Made by a program: the position numbers and the translations under genes
Shown here: in pieces, positions 51,759-63,315 of the stretch
Numbering within the stretch: the stretch's first letter is position 1
How the letters are laid out: every line of letters starts with the position of its first letter
Source: Klebsormidium nitens
Lineage: Eukaryota; Streptophyta; Klebsormidiophyceae; Klebsormidiales; Klebsormidiaceae
Reading direction: 5' to 3'
DNA length: 64,000 nt
Assembly: GCA_000708835.1 (NCBI GenBank)
Contig: DF237153.1
Coordinates: 31,227-95,226, forward strand
The notes under the pieces: generated by a model
Databases searched by the model: none
What the model saw: the letters and a program-made list of their open reading frames with translations, nothing else
What the model was told of the DNA's origin: nothing

Positions 51759-54700
51759 ATGGCATTCACCCTCACGCAGGCGGTGCCGTCTTGGCCTGTA
51801 TGCAGCGAAGCAGTTGTGCAAAGACGGGCAAGCGCTTCCTGCCTCCGGTCTGCTCCTTGCCATCTGCATGCACAGAGCACCTCTCTTTCTTCCCCCACCA
51901 TACACAAGTCAATCATCGCCCCATGTAAGCGAGCCGCTTGCCGACATGACCCCGCGACATCAGCTCTCAGCAATTTAGCAGGGAGATTGTCTAGAAGGGC
52001 AGAGGCTCTGAGAGGAAGCCATGGGCTTCGAAGTGTGAGAGTCAATGCAGCTGGGGATGAAGACCTCCCGCCGGAGTTGGCAAATGATGAGGACGGGAAG
52101 TTTGCAAAGATCAACCAGGGGGACCCTGCATATGGCCCAGCGGTCAGCTCGCTTGCTGCTTTTTCCAATCTGGTTTAGTGCCTGACCAAATTACAATGCT
52201 CTCATTTTTATCGAGCGATGGATCAGTGGTTGTGGCACTATTGGCTGCTGAATTTGAACCTTGTATGGAGACTTTGTGGTTGTAGCCCTTGATCTTTCAA
52301 ACTATACTCAAGGCAGCACTGTTTCTTTTCTGACTATTTGTAGTCAGTCTATTCACTTGTTTTGCTGCTCTGACCAGTGGCCAATGACTGTTTATAATCC
52401 CGCAATGCAAGACCCCACAACATTGGACTCCGCTATAGAAGTCAAGACGATTGAATGATTAAGGCGGCATCTGCCAGGGTTTTCAACGCTCCCAGGGTTT
52501 TCACCCTTAGACGTTTCAGTCCTGCAAGAGTCTGGTCCCAGAAGTTCTTTGCCTGAGGGTGTTACCTGGAGTAGTGCCTTAAGGAATTGCGAAACTAGAA
52601 GTGGCGCCCGGCGGTATATCAGCTTCACATGGTGTCGAGCTGCCGACATTTCAAAAAAAATGAAAGCAAGCAACAGCACACACTTTTTAAGCCCTGCTTA
52701 GGGAATTACATGAGACATCACTATCTACAAGCACTCGCATACCATTAAATCCTGCAGAAGCTGGTCACTCATGAAGCTTCTGGCGCCACCTCAAGATCTC
52801 ATGCTGAACGAGCAATGCTTGCAGTAGAAACCAGAATAATAGCACTTGGAAGAAAAGCAGGGCTAGTGCAAACGTTCAGGCCTGAAGAAAGGCTCGCATC
52901 AATCTGTCAAAAACTTTTTTGCCCACCGTAATATGAGCGTCACATGACATGGCACGATAAATAAGTCACTCGACAACTTTTAGTTTTATTCATTTGTTTT
53001 ATCTCGCAGGCTTTACTTCTATTCGGGTTTACTCCCGAAGAAAAGCAGGACGTAAAAGGCCTGCTCGACGAGATCGGTGGAGATTTTATGAAAGTAAGTG
53101 GTTTGCAAGATTTGCAGCCCATGCAATCTGGTCTCATCTGACTTAAAGGCCTTGAGACAATCAAGAGGTATCAATTTGCCGGTCATAGTCATGCTTTTTT
53201 GACCGCCGGTTCTGCTAAGAGGACAGAGGAATGCGTCACTCTGCTAAGAGGACAGGGAAGAACGTCAAGGGGCTCGCCGTTGGGTTATTTATGCATGTGG
53301 CCACCTTTCTTCCACTCCAGTCAGTTTGTTGTCGAGTTGGCTGTGCGGTAGCTTTGCTGGTACTCCCTTGGTTCAGGAAACTTCTGTGCTAGGCGGAGAC
53401 TCATGTACCCTGCAAAACGTTGCGCACGAGAAACCCCACTTGTCTGGTGTAGGTTGTTCCCAGCACAGTCGTCAGATCTTCTGGTCGCACAATATCGGAT
53501 CCTGACGTGTCCAAAATCTTTCTCTGCATTTCCGCAGATTGTTCAGGCGACCTCAGACATGCTAGACGGGACGCTATGGGACGCCTTTGGGCGGGTTCAA
53601 GTTCAAAACCCCCCAAACCTGGCGGTCGACGTCCCCCGGATGTGCTTCATTTCCGGACTAACCGGGGAGGAGCTCATGATGCTGGTGGACGCATTCGGCA
53701 AGAGCAGTGAGTGCTTGCCTGCCATGCACACTCTCTGTTCTTGTGACACGTCACTGGTCAAGGAATATGCTGCTTGACTCGAGTCTCGTTTTCTGCCCAT
53801 GCTATGAAGCATCGTGTTCCTATCTTGTGCTTTTCGACACTGTTTTCTTTCTGTGGCCAGCCTCGTCTTGCTTGCCTGGTCGTCTTGCGTGGTCATCGTG
53901 CAATCCAGTCTCTACCCTTTCAATGAGTCGCTTGCTGTGCTTGCAATTTGATTGATCGCCTTGGGCCTTCATCAAAGTTGGCGTAGGCCGTCACATTGAC
54001 GGCATCATTGAAACCGTGACGGCAGCAGCAGATAACCGACATCCTTCCTCCGTTGAATCAACCAGGTGTTTCTGTAACATTCTCCTTCCATTCACTTCAA
54101 ATTTGTAGATTTTTACCATCCGATAAGCGAAAAACCGCGAGCCCTTTCCCCAATCGAACGGCTTAAATGCTGGCTGTTTGGCAGAAGAGTTTTCTGTCAT
54201 GAAACTCGTAACGAGTCGCTAGGAGTTTCCACTACACATCCGTGAAAGTACCACTTATCTCGTTCTGACGCTTTCGGCTGCACATTAAGCCTTTTGGTTC
54301 GACGTAGCCCTGCGCAATGTGTGGACGGATCCTGGTGAAGATGAGTCTCATTTGAGTCGGGGAGCACTTTCTCTGCAGTTCATTATTCTGATCTTTTATG
54401 CTGTCTTCTTCCTTTTCGCCGACCGTTGTATCTACTTTGGCTGCGGATCTACCCCTCTCCACCGATGGTCATCAAGCGCCTGACTTCCGCACTGGCAGAA
54501 GGTCTCGTTGCGTTCTGTCTCGTTGTTAGTGCGGACGAAGGCGTCTTTGAAATAAATTCCTTCTCCGCCGTAAATGGGGTTGGCTCTGTTTTGCGCGGAT
54601 GCTTTTTCAGCAGCTTTTACTGGATAGTCACCCCTCTCCTTCTCTACCTCCCTGGTGGAAGTCTTGGCTGATTTGCATCGTGCGAAGGCTGTCAGACCCT

Positions 54701-55586
54701 ACCGCTTGGATGGAGTAACGGGAGCATTAATTCGCAGATTCGATCAGCCGTCCAGTTTTTTGCAAAAGTGTTTGGTTCTGGTTTCACGTGCATCACTCCC
54801 ACGGGGCTCGCCTTGAAAACAGCAGGGCACGATAAGGTGGCCAGTGCAACGCCAAGATGATTCATCTTATTTTATTTTAAGATGGACCCCTCATGACCCT
54901 TCCTATTTTCCCTCGGCAGAGCTGCGGCGGCCCGTGTTTGCGGCGCTCGTGCCCAAGAACAAAGACAAGCTCCTACGGGAACTGATCGACGAGGTGATGG
55001 GCGACCACAGGAGGCTGGTGAGCTCATGTTCCGTTCCGTTCCGTTCAGGCCCGTTCCGTTGGTGGCCGTTTGCGATGCTGCACGTGTTGTCGGATTTACC
55101 CGCTTCTGTCTTGTTGTACTTGTTTCTGGAGCGGGTAATTCAGTTTCCGCTTGGCGCCGTGACGTATCTTAGTTGACCGACTTCGAGATAGATCCCCCGT
55201 CTGAAGATATTTTCGAAGTGGCTTCTGACATCCGTTTCCGCTTGTTATCCAAGTTCGAGCGGGTCGCCTGTACAATGAGCCGCTAATGGTCTCTTGAGCG
55301 CGAAGTCCGACGTTGCTGAGGTTAAGGCAAACCTTTCAATTGTCATGCTGACCAATCTCAAAAGACCGCTGTTGGCAGCCGTTCCGAACATGTCCTCACC
55401 TTTCACGCTACTCGCTTGCATGATCATCGTGCAACACTTTCTGTGGACTGCCAAACGGGGGTTTGCTTGAACTCGAGTTATTGATCCACTAATACACTCC
55501 ACCAATACAAAGACATTTTTGTTCGACTGCAGGTCATTGAGGGCAGACAAAGACTGCGAGAACAGCAGGCGAAAGCCAATGGCTGA
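51759..55586 (+). CDS. DUF3783-like protein, probably plastid-targeted
   Basis: Function unknown. The C-terminal half resembles, from memory, the DUF3783 family of plants and cyanobacteria. Exons: 51759-52142, 53010-53093, 53538-53706, 54920-55017, 55533-55586. All are in phase, totalling 789 nt (262 aa). Residues 1 to about 95 are Ser/Ala/Arg/Cys-rich with few acidic residues, as in a chloroplast transit peptide. Then come an acidic stretch (DEDLPPELANDEDGKFAKIN), DPAYGPA, ALLLFGFTPEEKQDVKGLLD, and a core with RMCFISGLTGEELMMLVDAF and RRPVFAALVPKNKDKLLREL. It ends in a short basic tail (RQRLREQQAKANG). The ATG at 51759 is preferred over the frame opening at 51672 because it starts the transit-like sequence. 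The first donor (GCG|GTCAGC) was chosen over a later CTG|GTTTAG to join DPAYGPA to ALLLFGF. Confidence 0.85.
53212..53268. repeat. Short direct repeat
   Basis: TCTGCTAAGAGGACAG(A/G)G occurs twice about 31 bp apart, in the intron before the exon starting at 53538. Confidence 0.7.
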
Positions 55587-56249
55587 GACGCAGCCTACAC
55601 ACGATAGGTGCATCAAATTACATAGTACTATTTTTGACCGGGTCTAGGGCACGCTTGCATTCGCTAAAATCGAGTACGCTGCCTTCTACCGTGGCAGCAA
55701 AGAGACATATCTCGCATCGCCACCTCCGCTCGTAAAACACGTCGCCATTTTGATGCTAGAGCAGCTTCCAGAGAGCCAGTAACCTGGTCAATACGAGACC
55801 TTCGTCTAGACGTCGGATGGTCATGAGCAATATGACCCGAGCAACTCAATTCTGCATTCCTAGAATGTCGCGTCGCCGGACTATTCTGTGGCGGCCCGCT
55901 TTGAGACACATACATACAGATTCCAAGCTGGAGCTAAGCTAGAGCTTGTTGGCTTGATGTTTGTAACCGTCCTTTATCAAGTGAAGAAGGTTTTCTATGA
56001 AATGGCAACTCTTAAGTTGATGGTCAACACGCTCAATGATGCTCTTTTTCAAAACGCCGTAGCCACATGGGCCATAGGCTTCCATGGCATACAATTTTTC
56101 AATGAGTTTTGAACGCCTAGCTACCCGACCGAATCTGTCATGGCATGCAACGTTAGTTCAGTTCTAGCTTTGCCACAACCAGGCTATCCATGGACGTCTA
56201 TCGGCAACTTGAATACTGCGTCGTCAAGTCCAGGCTACGCGGGCTAGAA

Positions 56250-56279
56250 AATTGTTGGACTAGATCTAGTCCAACAATT
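56250..56279. repeat. 30-bp perfect palindrome
   Basis: Perfect inverted repeat centred on AGATCT, with arms AATTGTTGGACTAGA and its complement and no spacer. No gene is close by. It may form a cruciform or be a protein-binding site; function unknown. Confidence 0.9.
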
Positions 56280-57226
56280 CGAATTGCACTAAGTAGGCGG
56301 CGGGCGCGACGATCTCGGCAGGGATTTAGACCGCAGAATGGTAAAATGAACAGTTGAATGACCGCGCGGGCATCAAACACATGCAGCATGCCGGCCATAA
56401 ATACAACCCCTGCCCCGTACTTCAAAGCTTAGGGGATCTTTTCATGGAGGAGAACAATCATCGTCGTTTCAACCAGTGACGGTCGGACCCTGGCCAGAAG
56501 TCATATAAGTTGGAAAATACAACGATGTACGATGCTGCCACAATGTAACAACTCAAGTTACCCTTGAGTTGGTTACGTGCCGCGTGCTGAGATCCATAGC
56601 CCCGGATACGTACTCTATTTGAAACTCCTAACCGGCCGCCCAGACATTAGTGCACGCGCGTAGCTTCGCACCTGGCCCTAATATTAGGTACCGGCCCACC
56701 CTAACCCGGATTGATCTCCCCGGCCTGAGCTGCGGCCCGGCGGCAGATCAAACCCTCTTCCTCGGGCACTCACATGGCCGGCCGCATCAACATCCTCGGC
56801 TGGCACGGCCCCAGCAATATATGACGGTAGATTTCGCTTCTTAATTGGTTCCGTTCCCTAGCTAGCCATGATCAATCCGGGCCAACACGAGTTACAGAGG
56901 TGCTCTACAAGTTGAATCAAGCACTCTGGGCTGGTAGCGTCTGATCAGACGGTGCAGGATTGCCGGACCGACGTGCATGCTCGACAATAAGCGGCCAAGT
57001 TCAGTAAGTTGGTATGCAAAGGCAATGACTGATGTCTAAGCGTGTATTAAAAGAAGTGACCATGTCTCCAACTTAGCGCCGCAAAGGGAGGCTATCGTCG
57101 GAGGGCAAGAAATTGCATACGGCCTGTTCGATCGTGTATACGTTTTTGACAATTTACTGGCGAAGGTGAAAGTCTCGTTCGAAGTTGTCTCGAGAGACGC
57201 GGCCTACTGGCAAGAAGGAAAACTTT

Positions 57227-57239
57227 GTATAAAAAGGTT
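57227..57239 (+). promoter_or_regulatory. TATA-box-like sequence
   Basis: TGTATAAAAAGG in an interval without an assigned plus-strand gene. It may mark an unannotated transcript or be chance. Confidence 0.2.
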
Positions 57240-57599
57240 TTCAACTCGAACCAGATCAGCATCTTAGATCCGGCTCTCCTATCAGTCCTAGCAGCAGCAA
57301 GCGTCCCGCTATATTACGTTTGCCACATCGACGGTACAGGTTTGTGTCGCACGCAGCTCTTGACATAACTGTCGAGCTTCGCACCGGCGTCAAGTCTTTC
57401 AAACACCTGGCTTGCAAATAACCACACGGTTCGTTTGGCCTACGAATCTCGTCACGAAGTAGTCAGCATCTTCAGTACTAAACTCCAAACAGTATACTAT
57501 ACAAAGACCCAAAAGGAAAGACACCACTATGCGCCCCCGAAAACGGCTTTTTCAATCTCAACCCGCTTCTCTTGCGAGCCCCCCGGCTCCCAATACATA

Positions 57600-60500
57600 C
57601 TAACAGAACGCTCGGATAAAGGTCAGCTCCGTGCAGCACTCGCAAAGAACGTTGTCCTCACGGGAGATCACGCGATAGCCGACGTCGTACAACAGATGCA
57701 TCAGCATAGCGACGTCGGCAACGGTCTTCCGCCTCCCGCTCATGCACCAGTGCAACTCGAGTGACAGCTGGTAAGGCAACAGGTGGGCGCTCTCGGACCT
57801 CAGAAGGTCCTGGAAGACCTGGCAGAAACAAACGGTTGTAGATTAGTTTCTTGAACAGAGAGCGTGCTGGATTCGCAACTTCTGACCATTTGACGAAAGC
57901 ACCTTTTCCACCGTTGTTGCTTTCCGTGACGTCATAAATCTCGAAGCCGATCCGTTTGGGAACACGAGAACGAGGCGTGCAATATGAGCGCGTGCTCTCT
58001 TCGGTTCCAAGAGGAGAACAAGAGTGCTGTTGAGATAAATCGAGCATTTCCGTGTGTAGACCCTGAAGAGGAATGTTTACACCGCCCTTCTCTTCGATAC
58101 CAACCAGCTCAACAAACGTCTCAGCTGCTTGCACGAAAGATTACGAGCACCATTCTTGAGAGCGACGATGGCGGACAACGACGGTCTTCTCCTTATCTCG
58201 CAAGATCCAAAGATCACGATAAAGCAGAATCTACTTCCAGGTCTCCTCAAGTTCTTTCGTGGGACTTGCTCCTGACCAGCAATAACCAGCTCAGATCACA
58301 AACGGCTTCCCTCTTCACGGACCTGCCTCCTGCGAAACACATGCAATCGTGATGGGACGATGGTAACCCAATCAACTGGAGGCAAACGAAGGCAAAGAAA
58401 GGCACGAAACATCTTTGATTGTTTGACGGACTTACGTCCCATTCTCCGCCCTCGATATCCATCTTGAACAAGTTGGGCGGCGAGGTCTGCCCCAGCAGAG
58501 CCGCAACGTCCACGATCGACATAAACTCCAGTTCGCCCTTCGTTTCCTTTGCGGTGCCCAGGCAGATCTGGTGGAACGTGACGCGGTCGCTGATGTCATC
58601 GGGCACCCTGGGCTGGCGCACGGTGCAGTCGAACGTTTGGAGCTGCGCAAAGAAACAACCGTTTAGAAGGGATACTCGAGTCGACAGTGCGTTTGTTTGT
58701 GCAGCTCGGAATAATCGACACGGAAACGTACCACATGGTATTGAACGGAAGCGAAGCTGATGTATTGAGCTCAAACAGTAAAACAACACCGCTTGATCGA
58801 AAGGATTGCACTGACTGCAGGGTGAAGCTGTGCCAATCAAGCTTCTTAGATAATGGCACCCCCACTCGCTTGTGGATTGCTGCAACGAATTGGAGCAACA
58901 CAAGACGAGCTCGGGAAACCGCGCAGCACAATCGGCGCGTCATTCTCTGACCTCCCAAAACACTGATCTTTCCTCTTATCCTCTATTTCTACATCTACTC
59001 GTTTTGTATTTTCAAAATCCCACATTTTCACTTTCAGGATCTTTCAAACAAAGGGAATAAGAGAATGCGGACCCCATGATCCTGAAATCCCACAATCTCC
59101 CATTCCACACGATAATTCAAACAAAGGGAATAAGATAATGCGGACCCCATGATCCTGAAGCAGTAAGTCCACGTACATGGCACTTGGTTGTTTTTGCGAT
59201 GCTGTCCTCGAAGGAGAAGTCGTTGTTGCTGCCCAGAGAGAAGACGGTGCAGTCCGGTTGCGTGCCCATGATGCGGTCAATTCCGCACAGCAGCTTCCCG
59301 CCATCCCCACTGACCGCTTCCACGCCGCCCATCCTGTATCAACAAGAGATTCGTTTCTTAGTATGAATGATTTTGATCTGGAATCAGCTGAAGCTCAACT
59401 CACATCTGTTGCTGCTTAGGCATGATTGATGCAGTCTTCCAGCCTTCGCTGCTTAGTGCAGCCATCGTTTCCTTGGCCACTTCTTCCAGTACCATATCAG
59501 AAATTTTGAGCTGGATGGGAGCTTGATGTGACTTCTTGCAGATCTTGAAACGGTTTTTGGATACGTTCATCTCCTTGAAATGAGCTTGATGTGATAACAA
59601 TCTGCCCCCGTGATCAGTACTCGGCTGATTGGTCTCAACAAAAAAGGTGACAAAATGCTTTCTGTTGGTCAGACACTCTGATTGAAAGTTGTCCCACTGG
59701 AAGTTGAATCTGCAGATTTAAGACAAGTTGCACAGCTGCTTGTCACATGAGTTGAGAAAGGCTCCAATTATCTTGCGCCTTCCAGCTACAAAACACGGAA
59801 ATGCATGACCACCAATCAGCTCCTCACAATGCAGCACATCGGTATCGAAATCCAACAAGCGCTGGATTCTAGGAAACGCAAGTTAGGAGCTGGAAAGAGG
59901 TATCTACTGCAAACATTCATAGAGTAGAAAGCAATTGATACCACTGCCGCGGGTAGGGGCAGTATGTCTCCAGAGTTTCTTGTTCAGTCTTGATGCACTA
60001 TTGCACCAGGTTTATACTAGACACTGCAATTGCGCCTGATCATCCTGTAGCTTCCAAACAAACTTTCCTTTCCCAGCTTCGTTACAGCTTGAGGCAGCCT
60101 ACCTGGCAATGCAATCTACTAGCATAAAAAATTTCACCCATTGTAACCTCTATCATAAGCTGCAAGCTGCAAGGACAAAAGAAATCCCAGAAGGAGAAAT
60201 GTGGTGATGTAATCGGGCACATTTGGACAAGAGCCTCACCTCTCTATTTCCAAGCACTTGGCCTCCCACAGGTGCACGCTGTTGAACCTCTTGTGGCCCC
60301 CCGGCTCGTGGCTCTCGCGCAGCGAGATGGTGTTGTCCGTCAGATGGGGGATCCCCTCATACAGCTTGTCGTCGATCGCCAACAGATTCTTGCTCCACTC
60401 CAAAGCTGCCTCCTCAGCTCGCACAATCCCCTCATAGTCTCCAAACAGCTCAGGAATCATAAACGGGTTTGCCTTGCAGTAGTGGAGCCCGCCAGCTGTC

Positions 60501-60670
60501 GCTCCGGCCCCGTTCCAGTAGTTGTGGTGCGTCGTCATAATCCAAGAGGCGGAATACTGGCTGGGGCCTGACCCCTTGTTGAACAGCAGGAAGAGCGAGA
60601 CGATCGCGGCCACGCTCACCGCTGCGAGCGTGACCACCGACGACTTCCATTGCGCCGACTCCATTTTCAT
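57600..60670 (-). CDS. Membrane-anchored FkbM/METTL24-like methyltransferase
   Basis: Probable S-adenosylmethionine-dependent methyltransferase of the FkbM-related METTL24 type. The substrate is unknown. Exons: 60670-60240, 59333-59177, 58642-58436, 57818-57600. All are GT-AG and in phase, totalling 1014 nt (337 aa). The ATG at 60670 (MKMESAQWKSS) precedes one hydrophobic segment at about 13-33 (VVTLAAVSVAAIVSLFLLF), so a type II membrane protein, probably of the secretory pathway. The lumenal part has an N-terminal region with DDKLYEGIPHL and HEPGGHKRF. The Rossmann-type core follows: CTVFSLGSNNDFSFEDSIA (the SAM-binding glycine region), LQTFDCTVR, and LFKMDIEGGEWD, the hallmark FkbM acidic motif. 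The C-terminus has LLPYQLSLELHW and ends CCTELTFIRAFC. Both diagnostic motifs look intact. Confidence 0.9.
59044..59160. repeat. Direct repeat of about 45 bp in methyltransferase intron
   Basis: TCAAACAAAGGGAATAAGA(G/T)AATGCGGACCCCATGATCCTGA-type sequence occurs at about 59043-59085 and 59116-59159. The copies differ at one or two positions and lie just after the donor at 59176. Confidence 0.85.
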
Positions 60671-62355
60671 GAGTGGCAAAGCCCCCGTATTTGCCTTCGT
60701 CTCTCAGTTTGTAAAGCAATGCAGCTGCTGCCCCTGAAGCACGGTGGCGTCTTGCGTTCCGTTGCCTCGCAACCAGGGGAAGAAGTGCGCCGCTTCTGGT
60801 GGTAGCTCACAAAAGAATTTGGGGGCGGTTGCTTTGCGAATTGGTGGCGACTCCGCTGCTTTTGCTACAACTCGAATGGCAATCCGGTTTCTTGGTGCTT
60901 TCTTTCTAATGCTGCTATTCTTTGTTCTTCTTTTCAACTTTCTATGTCAACTCAAAAAACCAACCTTCGTGATCAGCCGATTGTAAGGGCTCACAAGCCT
61001 TTTGTAAACAGTAGAACTACTAGTAAAGCTATCAATGTGTTTGTGTTCTTCAATGCAGCGGTGCAAGGATACTGCTTGTCTGCTTCAGTGCCTAGCAATG
61101 CACGCCTCCGGACAGTCCGGCCCATGCGCGGCGTTTCTTTGTACGCAAACAGAATGATCGATCACCAGCACGACGAGTATAGCGTAGGTACTCAAAAACA
61201 AAATGTACAACTTTGGGCCGGTCGTAGTCTGCCCTATCTGCGGAGATCGCATGAGTTGTAAGGACGTGTACCGACATTCCCATTCGCACCACCCTGGTGC
61301 CATTGATTTATTCGAACTCTGTCACAATTCGCACCAGCTTATGAGTACTTTTCGCAAGAGCCAATATAAGGCTGTTTAAGATTTAGGCCTGTTTTTGCTT
61401 GTCCACGTCAGGCTGAATCCAGATTTCTTTTGATTTCGCTTTATCGCACCAAGGCTCAAGGTTAATTTTGCTTTTTTCGCAACGCCCTAGAAACAAGAAG
61501 TGAATGGGAATGTCGCTACGGCTACTGAAGTAGGTAGCAGTACAAGTGGAATACGCAGTGGTCGGACCTCCCGCGTGACTTTCGCTGCTGCATGATCTGA
61601 CATGACTGCGACGACCAATTCCCCTGCCGGAATCAGTGATGTTCAAACTTCACCTCTGTCACGATCCAGAGTAGGCGCAGCCCGGTTGGTTTCGCAAACA
61701 GCCAGTGAACGCCCCCAGGAACCACCTTCATTCACCGGGCAATCTCGTTTCCTCTTTTTTCCCGTATCTGGTGACCGGTCACGTCCTCATGAAGATTTTG
61801 TAATGGTCGGCCCGGACAACCGAGTGGCGAGTTTTCTGTCCCGACGACAGCTCCTGAATCCGTACATCCGTACGCATGTCGTCAACGTTAGACTCGGCCT
61901 GTCCGGAGCCTTCGCACTGTAGTCGGGGCTATTTCCCGGTGCGGCTAGTCAATAAGTTAGTACCTACTATAGGCCCTATAGGGTACCGGTAGGACACGAC
62001 CGGCAGCCGGCACCGGTCAATGAATGCATCGATCAATCAATCCATGAATGCCATCAGATGTGCACACTGCCCACAACATTCATCGGAAGGGGGGACTCGG
62101 TTCACTCCCCGCCCCCGGGTGATTTACAGACAGGCCGACCGGTCGATATCAAGATTCAACTATAAGGTACAGTTCGCGACAAAATCGAACCTCCGTGTCG
62201 AACGCTGGGCCGCCGAGGCTCGAAGTCGGCTGCGGCCCCGTCACCCGGGCCCCAGTGCACGCCGCACGGTGTGCACTGTGCACTGAGCAGCCCAGCTGCC
62301 CAAAGGCCCAAAACGCCAAAACGATTCGGGCCTCGGAGGCTGAGTCGGCCGGTGC
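60671..62355. other. Intergenic, no convincing gene
   Basis: It includes the methyltransferase promoter side. A 106-codon plus-strand frame from the ATG at 61602 is Ser/Arg/Pro-rich without recognisable features. I do not call it a gene. Confidence 0.4.
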
Positions 62356-62390
62356 TCTTTCCGTAGAGCCGACACAGTTTAGGAATAGTA

Positions 62391-62527
62391 AGCTTTAGGA
62401 ATAGTAAGCTCACCAGCCTGGGACGGGTAGGGTTAGTTTGGGGGTTAGGGTGGGTACGGGTGCGGAGCGGAGCGGGTAGTTTTTATAGGTTAAGTTTTTA
62501 GTGTTTGGTTTGAGCTTACTATTCCTA
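62391..62527. mobile_element. MITE nested in the MULE terminus
   Basis: TAGGAATAGTAAGCTCA at 62396-62412 is perfectly inverted at 62511-62527. The interior has CCAGCCTGGGACGGGTAGGG and GGGTTAGGGTGGGTACGGGT, the core shared with copies at 18617, 19697 and 24063. It interrupts the left terminal repeat of the larger element, so it inserted later. The duplicated TAGGAATAGTAAGCT at its left edge may come from the insertion. Confidence 0.7.
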
Positions 62528-63164
62528 CGGCTTAGGGCAGCAATACATTGGCCGCAGTTCCGTTGAATTTTCGAACAATTCCAACTGAACTGCAGCTTAC
62601 ATTGCACAGTTGCTCTCTTGACCAGGAACTGCCGCAGTTATGTGGCCTATGCCCCCCGGCGGAGCAGACCTCCAGATCATATCTTCCGGGATCAACGGAA
62701 CTGCGAGCTAGAGATCCAAAGGACCTCGGTGGGGTCCTTTGGGAGTCATTTTACAGTTCCTTGGACGATCTTGGATGGGATAGTAGCAATCCAGGCCGAT
62801 TGAAATCCAGGCCCGGAATCTCCGGGCAATCCAGGCCGTTCAGAGTTGGTGCTAGAATTTCCGGTTTGACGTGTGTTTGAAATTTTTGTCAGTGTCTGCT
62901 GAGCCGGCCTCCCGAGTCCCGGGCGCGGGCCGGACATCCGCACGCCTTCGCAAACCGAGTGCTTCGGGCAGACCTGCCGGGATGATGGCAAGGAGATGTT
63001 GAAACTGGATACGATGCCTGGCCTTGGAAAATAGGCTGCCCTATCTTGACAGCTTATGTAAGGATTTTGCGGCAGACTGTGACTGTTACTCGTACAGTTA
63101 CTGTACCGGTGATTGTAACCTGTTGAAGTTTAAACTCTGTGCCTTGTAGTTAACTTGTTAAGTT

Positions 63165-63315
63165 CAGCTGTGACAGTAAAGGTAACTGTAAGTGTAACTG
63201 TAACAGTAACAGTAACAGTAACAGTAACTGTAACTGTAACTGTAACTGTAACTGTAACTCTGTAACTGTGTACCCGTGACTGTGACTGTGACTGTAACCG
63301 TAACCGTAACCTTGG
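63165..63315. repeat. GTAACN microsatellite
   Basis: About 25 hexamer-like units, mainly GTAACT and GTAACA, then GTGACT and GTAACC, inside the MULE-like element. Open frames reading runs of VTVTVT or QLQLQL come from this repeat. Confidence 0.95.

Larger units (their letters stand above)
55587..57599. other. Convergent intergenic region
   Basis: About 2 kb with no convincing gene. It contains the 30-bp palindrome at 56250-56279 and a TATA-like sequence near 57229. The frames around 55664-55915, 55888-56112 and 57435-57764 have no protein-like composition. Confidence 0.4.

Noticed and set aside
59400-59600. Minus-strand frame at 59400-59600 as an extra methyltransferase exon
   Set aside because: It cannot be joined in phase to the first exon, and direct splicing of 60240 to 59333 gives a continuous, family-like protein.
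61602-61922. 106-codon plus-strand frame
   Set aside because: Ser/Arg/Pro-rich with no motifs, and no promoter or splice context. Not distinguishable from chance at this GC content.
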